Shown here: positions 11,761 through 24,418 of the stretch, in pieces
Position numbering within the stretch: the first letter of the stretch is position 1
Layout of the letters: each line of letters begins with the position of its first letter
From: Steinernema hermaphroditum
Lineage: Eukaryota > Nematoda > Chromadorea > Rhabditida > Steinernematidae
NCBI GenBank assembly: GCA_030435675.1
Contig: CM059625.1
Location: 1,178,001 to 1,242,000 of the forward strand
DNA length: 64,000 nucleotides
Direction of reading: 5' to 3'
Program-made: the position numbers and the translations under genes
Notes under the pieces: generated by a model
Told to the model about the DNA's origin: nothing
Databases searched by the model: none
The model's input: only the letters and a program-made list of their open reading frames with translations

Positions 11761-14640
11761 CTTAATGTCCTATCTGTTACGGCATAAAAAAAGGACCACT
11801 TTCGGGCTCTCTGAAATATTTATTTTTTGGTCAAGATTAATCAGTAAATTACTGTATATAAAGAGTGATGTACAACCTCCTTTACAACACCTGTTTCACT
11901 GCGGTCAGACTGTAGCGATTAATTTCAGTTGTGTCTAGCACTTGGTCCATGAAAATCTCTGTTTTCGGAGTGTTTCCTGCACCACCGATAGGAACAGTCG
12001 TAGCCACAGTCTCTTACGCTTTCGTTAAAATTAAGCTCTCATAAAGCCGTCCATTTCTGGGTGCTGTAATATGCAACTGGAATTTGAAAGACACATCTAA
12101 CAACAGATACAAATACGAGAATAGTTGTGAGCAATTATATTTGTTCCTGGTACTCGCGAATAATGACTGAGAAAGGAATGTGAGACTGACAAAGTCGCTA
12201 GTAACTGATGTTTGATGCAGTTGCTTGCTGAAGAAATTAACAAAAACTTGTGTCCCTATCCGGACATATATGTTCAACGTCCTTGGTTGTTTTCAACGTG
12301 TATCGGTCCTTGACAACACAAGATATATCACCGGCGCACTGAGAACAGTTTTTTTGCTGGTATTTTTGCGTACTGTAATCACCATATAGAGCACAGTAAG
12401 TTATACGGTACCGATTGTATGCTATGATAGCGCAAGTGTGTGTAAGGGATCAGTACTGATAACGAGCGTAGTCAGTAATGAACGTACCGAGAGACGACGA
12501 TATTACCCTCTGACAAATTAAGGAAAAAATATTAGATCATAAGCTTTCTTTCTCAGATGGATAGATGCACGCATGGAGTGGACTACAGCTTGTCGTATTT
12601 GATAAAAAATAAAAAATAAAAATATTAAATTATGGCCACCGGACTCCAACCATAGTGAACCTATAGAGCGCAACATTACCTCACTACCGCTCACTGAAAA
12701 ATTGCTAAAAATTTACGTTTTCACTTAGTGGTGATAGGTGCATCCATGGAGTACATAACACTATGTTAAAACTACAAAATGCGGAAATAAAGATCAAATA
12801 ATTATCAAAAATCATTCCTGGTATGTGCGTGGCTCACGTCTTTTCCTGTTCGTAAACTAATGTGGTAAAAGGACTTATATAAATTCAAAAATTAAAGCAT
12901 CATCGAGACACTGTTTAACATTAAGTGTAGGTCCTCGATGGGCATTTCCATCCAGCCCAAATTTTTGAGACATAAAAATAAATCACCTTGCCAAGCGCCC
13001 AGTCCGGTCTAACATAGAAACAGTCCCCAAACTGCCCGAATATGCGCGGAAAGTAGCAAATACAACAAGAAATAGTGCTACCGTACTGGTGACATCATCA
13101 CAAGGTAGACTTACCAGTCAGTATAGGGGAAGGCGGACCAGAAAACTGACGACCACATCTAGAAATAATTTTTTGATTACAATTCATCAAATCAACCGGG
13201 AGAAACCGTTTAAAGGCGACTTATGACTCATTTCTTATTCACTGGAATAGTGTCCAATGTCGAGGCTAATAAGCATCCGAAATGAGTCATAATTCCCATT
13301 TAAATTCGTCTACCATGCCCGAGTCAGACGTATCAAAATGATAATATTGTTCATCACTTAAAAGTATTAGATTTCCCATCGAATCGGAGACTCCCGCCGG
13401 TTTTCCGGGAAGCCCACGCTTAAATACAACTAATACCTCAAATGGGGATCGTTGATCAGATGCGTTAACGAGATATAGCACCGAAAACGCAGCTAGACCG
13501 CAGTCGGAACCAGGAGAAAAATGGGGTTAACCAGCAAGTTAAAAATCTGGGGATTTACAGATTAGCGAATGACAAGAAAAGGGTAAGAAATTATCAAAAA
13601 CGTCCAAAAAATTCGAGAAAAAAATGCGAATTTTGCGGTTTTAAATTTTCGTTAATGAACGATACAAAACGGGTTGTCTGGTGAGGTCCAAAAATGAACC
13701 AAGGAACTGATCTGATCATTATATTCGATGCTTTGTAATGTTTCCTACCGTGATCGAATGGCCCAAATATTTGCTTATGAAGTATGCTTGGTAAAATAAG
13801 AAAATGAAATTTTTTTCCTCCCAACTAAGCGCTCTTCAGTTGACTATAATGGTGAATATTTACATGGGTGGAAGATCAAGTGGTTGGATGATGCTGATAT
13901 TACCGTGTCTCCCAATGAGCTGTTCAAGATGTAAATGGTCTTTTTCTTATAGATGTACGTATTCTGAAACACACACGACGCCAGCCATTCGCTCACACCG
14001 TCTAAATGATCTCGAGGGAACAAGCAAAAAATGGCCGAATTGGAAATTTCTGATGCATGTGTGCGGTTTGATAACAAGTAATTTAGATTATTACTGGACA
14101 ACCGTTTTTGTGAAGAAGAGTGTTGGAAATACGCAATCATAACCGGACACCAACACGACTGCTGTGACTTAGGAAGGCTGAAATGTGGATATCAGTCAGG
14201 AACACTCGGGCGCGACTGATTTTCTGTGATTCATCCTTGACACATTCTGCACTTCCCCAGCCTACTGCATATGCGAAACATCGAAGTCATTTAACTGATA
14301 TGCACAGAGCGAAAACGAAATTTTGCCAATACCCACAACACTGAGCTCGATCAAAATACTTCTTAATTATGAATTCTCTCAATAGTTCACACCTTTTGTG
14401 GGCAACCACATTCTTCCACTGATGTAACCAATACCGACTAATCACACAGTGACTAATCTAGTTGAGTCGGTTAACTAGTCGCGGTACTCCCTTTGAAAAT
14501 TGCCGCTCTGTTCGCACCGATCTGCCGCCATACTTCCTCCCCAAATTAGCATTTTTATTCATCGCCACCCAATGCACAAATACAGCATATGTATTTACAT
14601 TGCGAACCGTTCCCTTGTCCAATTCGGCAATTTCCGCTCC
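11761..14640. other. AT-rich non-coding stretch
   Basis: No splice-linked frames or recognisable protein motifs were seen. Open frames of 76-112 codons on both strands near 13.6-14.1 kb overlap each other and match nothing known. No RNA gene or long repeat was seen. Confidence 0.4.
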
Positions 14641-14643
14641 CTC

Positions 14644-14835
14644 GTCTTGCATTAATTAATGCGGTGGTCACGGTCATGCGCACCATTGCTACGAGCGGCG
14701 CATTTGTTTATGGGAAACTGCGCGCGATCGGCAACTTTTAAGCGGCAATCAACGCGGCGGAGGGAACGACGCGCTGACAGTGCGCGCAGATATTAAGTCA
14801 TTAAGCGGGCCGGGCAGTTAACGCGAGCGTAGAAT
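14644..14835. promoter_or_regulatory. CpG-rich block with homeodomain/Hox-type sites
   Basis: About 190 bp rich in CG dinucleotides within AT-rich flanks. It begins with the palindrome attaattaat (TAATTA core) and contains TTTATGG, a Cdx/abdominal Hox-type core. It also has runs such as gcgcgcgatcggc. No gene is present. It is one of the clearest candidate regulatory modules between the homeobox gene and the MBT gene. The assignment rests only on composition and motif content. Confidence 0.3.
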
Positions 14836-17800
14836 TCGAATTTTATGAGGAAGAGTTCATCAGCAGGGTTATGATGGGGTGATGATCATTTGGGCATACT
14901 GTATGCTATAGTATCGTTGGTCATTAGCAAATGTGAGCCGATGCTACAGTACCCACCTAAATCTTTGCGGATCATTGCGTATTTTGAGTTATGATCATTA
15001 CGATATTAAAACGAACGCCAGCTTTATGGTCACTTGGACAGTCAAAAGGCTTTTCGATTGGATACTGTTAGATACAATGTGATTTGCTTCTAACAGCACA
15101 GCATTGGTCAAAGCTTACAGCTACCGTATGCCGACCGGCGAGCTAAATTAGGCTCTGCAAAATCTCATTCGCCTATTAGCCTATTCTGCAGTGCTTCTCC
15201 TAGTTACAAATGTGCTCGTTCGCATTAGCGCGCACCTCTTAACGAGGCACGAAGAAGCGAAGCAATCAGTGTATTGTAATAAATATGTGTAGATGGTGAT
15301 TTCGCCGTCGCGCCTGATGAAAAAACGGCGCCCGTAAGTGCTCTACAGCCTAAATTACAGATTGAATTACGCGCTAATATGATAAATTGCCTCCTGGCGA
15401 TGAGGATCAGGCTCGCGCCGGCGATTTCGTTTGAGTGCTTTCAATTAGCGAACGGCGCCGTTGACGATGTGCTCATCGTTTACATTCGACGGATACGGTA
15501 GGTGCGTGCGCAAATTAGCGCGAGCACATTGATTTCGGGGAGATTTAATTTTGGGAAATTGAGATGAGGGTCGGAGTAACGTGACGATTATGAGAATCGA
15601 AGAGTTTTTGGAACAAATCGAAAATTTCAGAGAAGATCTTAGAAGGGCAAGTGATCTCAAGGAAGTGACATTCAACACAGTCCGAAATAGATTGAATCTA
15701 TAAGTACTGTAAGGAAGATGGAAGAAAGCCTATTTTGGACATCTCTTGCTCGGTCCGAATAAGTAATCCGTAAGATGCTGTATACTGAAGCGACTATACG
15801 ATCATGGTCTCGAGACCGCTCGAATTGTTGCTGATGTGGAATTTCGACATACCTCCAAGTATACCACTTTTCACAACATCCTAATTCTTGTGAACTTTCT
15901 CAGATGTTAATTTATTCGCCAAAAGTATGCCGAAAAGGTAATAGACTTTTTCCTCGCAAAAGCTTATCCATGATGACAACTGATATGAGACTCTTAACAC
16001 GTGTCTTTTGCTATCGATGTAAAAACACGATTGCGCTTGCGACCGATTTGTAGAGTTGGTACGGTTAAAAAAAAATCCCGTAAAAGGCCAACAAACGTTT
16101 ATGTGGGTGACTTTGTTGATGAAATATTTTTGAAAATCATATTAGTTCTTTATTGATTAAGCAGATAAAACGAAGATAGCCCATAAAGAAAAATACTAGT
16201 GAGTATAAATCCTACCACAAAAGACTGTATACACGAGGTGATTCAAATAAAGGAGATTGCTAAGCCGTAGACGATTCGATCACAGAATCAGCTCACAACT
16301 TGTCAAAAGGAAATTCCGTACAAAAGCTCATGAAACATTGATCTAGACGTCAAGGAGCCTTGGCGATTGGAAGAAATCGCTTGTCTGTCCGCGTCGATCG
16401 AACATGTCGTCGACGCCCCCCGCTGTTTAACGCACTTGTGTTTAACAGGGTTTTGTTTTTCGACGATGGATGGAGCTGGAGCGCACACGCGAAATTAATA
16501 GAATTGCCAAAAACGAACGCGCGCGCCGATGCTGGACGGTACTTTTTGCACGTGCCCCCTGCTGGCAGGCAACTATCATTAACTGCTTTTGACTACGACT
16601 CTCTACAAAATCAATCACGAGTGGCGACCTTCGACGACAATACCGAAATGGCGAAAGCGATGATCATTTCAGTACAGCCTTCAGAGGGACATCATCATGA
16701 CAAAGAAAGTATTGGTAATAAAATGATCGCTGCTGATCAACATTTCATAGCGCAATATCCTGGCACATCTTTATCAAGGACCGTATTCAACGATGCACCA
16801 CAAAAGCTCACAATGTCGTTTTATTGGAAACAATTTGTACAAAAAACCTGGTTGTATTTCTGGTTGTAACTGCTTCGGAAATATCGAAGTGGTTCTACTT
16901 TTGCAATATTTTCGAAGTTTTGTTACCATATCTTGTTTCAAACGTTGGGTTGCAGCTGGAAATCATAGTGCTCGGTGCGAAACAAAGATTTGCGTTTCTT
17001 GCTGACTTCTTGCTAAGGTTGTTTCTTGGAAGGAGCTTGAAATAAAATCATCTAGAAGGCCTGTGCCGTCTAATCTGACCGGAACGATTGTAAAGAGTAG
17101 CACAACTGCCCGTTCTGTTTTTTTGGAATGGCGCCTTACTATTTAATTTCCTAATGAACATTGTCCATAGTGACAACCTTTCTCGCCTTTCCAGATCCAT
17201 GAGGGTACTTCGACACACGTCAGTTGGACGCGTTCATTACCTTAACTGTCTTCGGACCTACATCATTTTTTTGGGAACCTGCCCGCTCCCCTTGTGTTTA
17301 AGGCAGCAATGGAAAGGCCTTTAATGACCGAACACAGTAATTTCCACGTAACGCGATTGATCATAAAGCGTGGTAATTAAAGTGGCGAGCGAAATCTTCG
17401 CAATGAGAGGACGGAGGCATCGGCTGCGCCGATAGCACAAAACGGCGGCAATTATCACATTAACAATCCATTTACACCGCCGCGTTCCCCCACTCGCGAC
17501 TACTGTAAATAGTTGGATGGATGGAAGGAGGCGGGCGCTCCCAAAAAAATTCAGCAGCGCCTGTGTATTTCCAGCAACATATCACACATCATTAATGTAG
17601 CATTTAATGTGGAAACATAATCGCATTACGATTATTTGATGCGTAAAATAGGTGCGCACAACAGAAACGTTTGTACTGCGCGATCGTGTCGTTGAAATGA
17701 AAAGGAAGGAAATGCGATTAACTGCTTAAGCTGATTCGGCAAGTGCATGTGGAAGAGAGGAAACTGATATACGTTCAGAATCGCATCGAAAAATGACAGT

Positions 17801-19198
17801 GCTAGATGACGGTACACATCCGAAAAGAGAAAGGTACCAAGGCAGATGCCACAATCTATGGTACACTGCGGTCTGGTACCTCGAATTAAAATGTTTGTTA
17901 GCTGTAAAGAAGTTCTGAGGAAATCAACGTTCAGAACCGTATTTACTAGATGAGGTTCGTGGTCACCTGACTTAAAACCAAGGACAGTATAGCTAGTGGT
18001 ACGTATTAGGCTATCTTCTTGAGAACAAAAAACGCTACTTCCTCCAAAAATAGTACTTTACTCGATTGTGAGTTTCGTTTCGTTCAATGTAGATTGGCGT
18101 GATAAAAAATCAAAACACGGAAAGAAAGTTCAGTATTGTCCTTGATGCCAACATCGGAAAGAACCATTCGTCGCACACGACTACCAAAATATAAAAGCAC
18201 TTTATAGAAACCACCACATTCTTAACAATGGATCATTTCTATTGCATAGAACTGGCAGAACGCCATTTCTATGCAACGCATACATAAAATTTGTATATTT
18301 TTCTAGAGAGATTTTTCACATCGCATTAAAGGCTTTTAGAAATAGTGGCTCATGTACCGTATTCCAAAAATGCGCTATCATCGACGAGGTCAAAAGGAAG
18401 CCGCAGCCCTTCCAGTGCATCCCTTATAATGAGAAGTCGATGACTTCTTGAATAACAAGCACCCGAGCACCTAGTGTCACAAGGAACTTTCATCAGCGAA
18501 AATTCAACAACATGGTTTTTCACTAGCACTCATGACGCATGTCAAGTTGCATATGTGTACTGAACTTAAATGAATTTAATGCGATGACGTGAATCAGGTT
18601 CAAATTAAAACAGTCCAATCCATGGAAAGCTAATGAGAATTGGGCACGCAAAGTCAAGTGAACGCTATTGGAAATGAAAACATTTCATAATGAGTGCGAA
18701 CGTAGTTCCGGACTGTTTGCAAAACAGGAAATAATTAGACGATGTTTGTGCTTGGGGGTGTTGTCTTCTTGCTTATGAAGCTGTTGTCAGCGATAACAAG
18801 GGTACAGGTGATCAAAACAATCTGATCTGTCTATATGCGAACATTAAAATATCCATCTCAAAATCAAATTCTTTTTGTCTTAACTACCAACAATTTCAAT
18901 CATTCTGATTGGCAGTACTACACAAAATCGTCTTTCTAATCTTGACAGAATGTCGGAAATTTGGGTACAAATCCTTTATTTGAGGATAGAATCGGCAGCC
19001 TTTCCTCTGCACTATTTCAACAATTTCCGTTAAATTATAGATGAACACTACGAAACACTTCATGCCGAAGGGATGTCAAATTACAGTACTGCACAGGTTG
19101 ATGCGCCGTGAATTACAACACCTGACACTTTCAAGCAACCTGAATAAGCCAGAATTTCCCACATCATTACCCATTCTACGTTGCGGTCCGGTTATAAT

Positions 19199-19248
19199 GA
19201 AGACTAAAAGTGATATTGAAGACTAAAAGTGATATTGAAGACTAAAAC
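19199..19248. repeat. Short tandem repeat, 19-bp unit
   Basis: A 19-bp unit (gactaaaagtgatattgaa) is repeated about two and a half times head to tail. It has no coding context and is probably a minisatellite-type slip duplication. Confidence 0.75.
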
Positions 19249-22200
19249 ATATGGCAGCATACGCTTATGAAAATTAAGCGCGGACCGCACCTAAGGTGCG
19301 ATCATAATTAAGAGCGAAATTATTGGCAGCCATGATCTGACACGGTCAGCTATAATTAGTTCATTCGTTCCGAAAAGCAGCTCGCCGTCATACCGCACTC
19401 TCCTACGTCATTTACGGTGAGTCCATCGCAAACACACACGACAATCTAGCATGATCTGCAATCGTCGGAACATCTTTTCCAGCACACCCCTGTGGAGCTG
19501 ACGAGTAAGTGTTCCTCAATGGCGAGCAAAACAAGAGGAAAAATGAATTGACATGTAGGTATTAATGTTTTAATCCCCCGTACGTCATATGTTCGATGTA
19601 AAGCAGACGAATCATTGGACGTGCACAGGTGTCAAACTATATTAACATAAATAGGGGCTACAGTTGATCAAAATTTCAATTTAACACCGCACGCGTGTAA
19701 ACGACAGCTTAAAACGCGATGTCATAATTAGCAATAAATGGTATGTCATAAGCTTGCCTTGCGAGGGTGAAGACACAAAGTGCTCTTATATTGTGCCAGT
19801 TTCGCCCATGTGTGGTCCACAGAAGGTAATTTGGACAGACTATAGAAAATCCGAATTGGCGATAGGGTTGAAAGTCCCACTAGAAAGAATTGTAGTCCTA
19901 CTAGAAACAATTTTAATACATGTGTAACTCAATGAACACATGAGCACGTACTCGTTTCCGATGTTCGCGCCACTGTGAATTGACCCACGATGTTAATTAC
20001 AACGCTTATCATATGGCCGATTATGTTGCGAGGCAATTTCTGTCCAGTTTTTGGCAATGAATAAATGTCAACATCATAACTTACTTTAAAGCAATGAATT
20101 ACGTATTAGAAGACTTGCCCACAACTCGATATCTTGATCTTCTAGTGTAACGGAGTCTATGCGGTCAAATGGCGCAGCTACAATTTTGGGGCAATTCATT
20201 TTGAAAATACAATAGAAGAATTATGACCTTTTCTACTGACTCATATTTCGGCAGAGATTCTTTACAGTTTTTCCACCTCAGGAAGGCATTTCTTTAAAGG
20301 TTTCCAACTAGTTCCGGGTCAGATTCCACAGTAGTTTCGCGTAATAAGAAGTGCGCCACAATACCGTAATCCGCACATGAAAATAAATCGAAGATCTGTT
20401 TGTCCAAGAAGACTGTTACCTCAGCTTCTACGTTATCTTAGCCAGGCGCCAATTTACGATAGGTCACTAAAGTGCGCGCACACAACTCCTTTCGCACTTG
20501 GCGGCACTCATAAACACAAATCGAAAAGGCCAAATAGTGATTATCAATAATGGGGTATTTCAGCGATCTTCGACGGGCGCCCCAATCACCCCCATCCCCT
20601 CCTCAGAGCACATTTATTATGACACATATGAAAAGTGAGAAGATGAAGACGCGACCAGATGTGAAGCCGTTGTTGTCTCGCGGCGGCGGCGCGCGCGACC
20701 GTCGATGATCAGACTGTTTCGTCGACAGTGAAGTTGAGGGATGTGAATATGACGTAGCAAGTACCCGTGAGGTCAGATCAATCATTAGTCATGCAGCGGA
20801 TCGTTTGCGCTCCCCTGACGTGAGCATGTACGTTCCAACGCCAGTAACATTTGCCCAAACTTTCATGGCCCTTTCCCACAGTTGTACTAAGACAAAAAGC
20901 GCGCCGCTCTGTCTCACTGGGTGAAATGTCAAAAAACGATGGCAAAAAGCGGGGTTCAAAGGAGTTCCCGCTAGAGCAGGGCCACGTCGCAAATGAAGAA
21001 AAGCTGCGAGTAAATACCGACGGGTGAACCGTTTTTCTCGTATTTTCTTTTGTTTTTCTTTCACTTCGACAGGCAATAATTGAAAAGTTTGAAAAAGTTC
21101 TTTCTGAATGATTTGTATTAAAAAAACAGTATTTTCATTTTTGTACTCACCCGCGATTTTCTACAATGACTAATATAGAACGAATTGAGTCAACTTGCTT
21201 CACTTATTGTTTTCCGAAAACGGTCAATAAACCATAGTGAATAATTAAAGTTAAACAGTTAAAGTCAAACAACGAATAGGACGCGAGGACAATTGCGCAA
21301 AAAGTAAATGCTAAGTTCATGTTCGAAGTGCATGTAATTGTAACTTGACGCATCTCGTATGAAATTGTCGTAATTTCGTGCACCACCTCCGAACCTCAAA
21401 ACGAACATGTTTTGCACATGTTCTACTACGGAAAACTTCAAACCAGCGCAGTTTGCTGACCTTACAATGATATGCTCGAGTCTACGAAAAGCTTAATATA
21501 AGGCTTAATATAATATATTTACATTCTGTTGTTGCAGTTCGATGAATAACTATAGGGGGCAGTCGAAGTCCTTGTGATGCAAGCAAGGCGTTCACGAATT
21601 TGTGTTTGTTACAAATATTCGTGAACATTAATGACAATTTTTCTGAATCGGTGGTGACAAACGGAAGCCGACCTTGATATTTCAACGTTTGCAATTATTC
21701 GCACAGAAAAGTGAGAAATTAACACTAATTAATTTGCTACTCCAGAATGGTTCCGCCAATGCAAATTATAAAAAACTGAGTCGTGAAAGATCGTCATTGA
21801 CGCAGGCCACCGTTGTACGTTCAAACCCGATAGGACTTTTCATTGTTTGTTCATAAAGTTTGCTGAATCATAAAGGCGCTAACGAAATTTCTAGATACTA
21901 AATCAGTTGTTTTACTCGATAATCTAACGTATGTTGATTTTTACAAGCCTCTTTTCTGTAAGGGGGGGAAACTCTCAAAATGTAATGAAGAAAACGATAT
22001 CAACGCCGACTTCATAGGTTCTAGCTGTTCAATTACGCCATATAATGTCAGAGAGAAGTTGCGTTGTGGATAAAGTTTCGAGAATAAAGTGAATTGTGCG
22101 TTTACTAAATATTGGGTTGGTGCATTGAAAATGTCAGTGACATAAACATGGTATAATTTCGCAGTATTTACTCACAGGGAACAACTGATGGGCGCATTGT

Positions 22201-23109
22201 GGAGTACAGTGAACTATAACCCTACATTATGATTTTCCCCTTGTCCATTGTATTCTTCCTGATCATGGAGAAGTATTCCAGTATGACGGTCCTTAATCTG
22301 GTACCTCACAATTGCGAAATACGAAGTGATGTACGGGATTCCTATGGTTTTAATTGTGTGATGGACGTTGATTGCTGCCAATCACGTACACCGTTATGTC
22401 TTACCTTCCGAATGCACCTATCGTAGTGTTTGTCATATATCACAACATGAGCTAATCTCAAAAAGACGGCCTTCTCGGATCACCATGTTCCGTTAACTCT
22501 AACGTTTCCAATTGGTTAAGTACTATAACAGACAATGCGGATATGCATCAGGTAGCTGTCGCTCGTAGCTACTATGCCTACATAGTGACTCCACGAGTTC
22601 ATTTTTACTTCACAGAAATAGAGGCCAAATGTGGAAAAAATGACCCTTGGATCGACAAAACGTCCGACTGCCCGAGGCCGTGTATTTCCAAGTCGACCTC
22701 CACAAAAGCTCTCCACTTTAAACTCAGAGATTTCTTTTTTGTTGTCTATACAGCACTGTCTTAGCTCTATCTTACCCTCACCTGTGCTCATCCATAAGTG
22801 ACGATATCAAAAGAAACTATCCAAAATAAGGTTAAAGGTCGAAAATCGGAACAAAAAGGTTTTTCAATTTTTAAACCCGCGTATTCTACAAACGAAGAAT
22901 CCGGATGTTGCCTATAAAGTGGACTGAAGTTGTACATAAGAACGATGAATACTTTGTCTGAAATCTTTGTGTTTTGTTTCTGTAAATAATCACAAAATGA
23001 TCTCAGAAATTTCAGAGAATCGTTGTATGTGTAATGCCGTACTAGCTCAGATATTTTCAATAGCGTGAACATGCATCCAAAATTCAAGTTATCTTGGCTG
23101 TTAGCGTCA

Positions 23110-23165
23110 TAGCGTAAAATGCAAATGAAAATGTGAAAATGAATATGAAATATGAAAATGCAAAG
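23110..23165. repeat. Low-complexity gaaaatg/aatatg repeat
   Basis: Imperfect short repeats of gaaaatg and aatatgaa types over about 55 bp, in non-coding AT-rich sequence. Confidence 0.6.
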
Positions 23166-24418
23166 CTGTGTACTAGCGATCTCAATAGTGTTTGTAAATT
23201 AAAAAAAACATTGTGGACGTGATGTGTATAATATCAGTACATTTCATAGTCATGCCCTTTTAAACTGATAACACTCATGTGACCAAAGCATGAACCATTT
23301 ACAATACAAAGCAAACAGTACAGGATAAGCAGTTATTATCTAGTGCTTTGCGAGGGCATTTGTAATATAGAATTCCTCCAAGTGTCGTAAAACAGTACAC
23401 GCTCGGCACTCATTACTAAAGCCGTGAGTGTAAGCTGATCGAGATATCAATGACACACGGGAGATTTTCACTCTTGAGCGTTGTCTTGTTTCAGCACAGT
23501 GCGACAAAACTTCATTTGGTAAAATGAAGAGTTATATATAGATACAGTATCAATTGCATCCTTCTTTTTTTCATGAAGACTTCATTTGATTCGCTAGCGA
23601 TCGGTCGAATCAGCCGTTCATTCACCGCGAAATTGTACGGGTTGAGTGAGTAGTCGTCCTTAACTATTCAACTAAAAAAGCTAAGTCACCGAGTCGAGTC
23701 GAATCGTGAATGGCCGAGCCGAGTGGAGTCAAACTTTTCGAGTCTATTTTTTCGATCATACTTCGGCGAGACTCAGAATTTTGACAACCGCATTGAAAAA
23801 AGTCGAGTACGTGGTAAATTTGCAGACGGAAAAATTTCAGAGCATTTGTAGACAGACTTTTTTTCCAGATCGTCAGTGGCTTGTTTAGTCAGATTTGGAA
23901 CAATTACGTAGCAATTATGCTAGGATCCTTGCCTTTTGATTTAACGTCCTGTGAATCTAGTCGAACTGAAAAAGTCGCCACACCTCTCACAAAGCCGGAA
24001 ACACCAGGAAGCCGTGGTATTAGCGAATCGCATAAACCTTAAAAAACACAAACGTGGAGTCCGAGTCAATTACAGCTTCCCTTGCCACGTTGTTATCAGA
24101 ATACCACATATCTAAAACCTTTTGGAACCGGACTTCTTGGGATCAGTGCTCGGCACAACATATCTCAATTAACATAGCTTTCCTTCTCGTACTGAGATCA
24201 ACATTGAGAAATGAACTTTATTTAAATGAACGTAATCATCTGAATGGTTTAACGACATCTAAACAAAACATCAGCAAACATCTATATATTTGACAAATTC
24301 ACATATTGCCGTAAATAGAATTTTCAAAGAATGCGCATACAGCGACGTAGAAATATGGATTCCCCGTGAAAGAGACTCGTATTTGTATAATACAACAAGT
24401 GAAAAATAAATGTGAGAA

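Larger units (their letters stand above)
14836..24418. other. Intergenic region with further CpG-rich modules, no gene supported
   Basis: CpG-rich islands recur at about 15140-15560, 16330-16560, 17330-17560, 19270-19720 and 20440-21060. The longest open frame (16360-16869 plus, 169 codons) resembles no known family and has no adjoining exons. Two compact inverted repeats sit inside islands: atcggctgcgccgat at 17419-17433 and cgcacctaaggtgcg at 19286-19300. The stretch 21.1-24.4 kb is plain AT-rich sequence. Confidence 0.4.
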
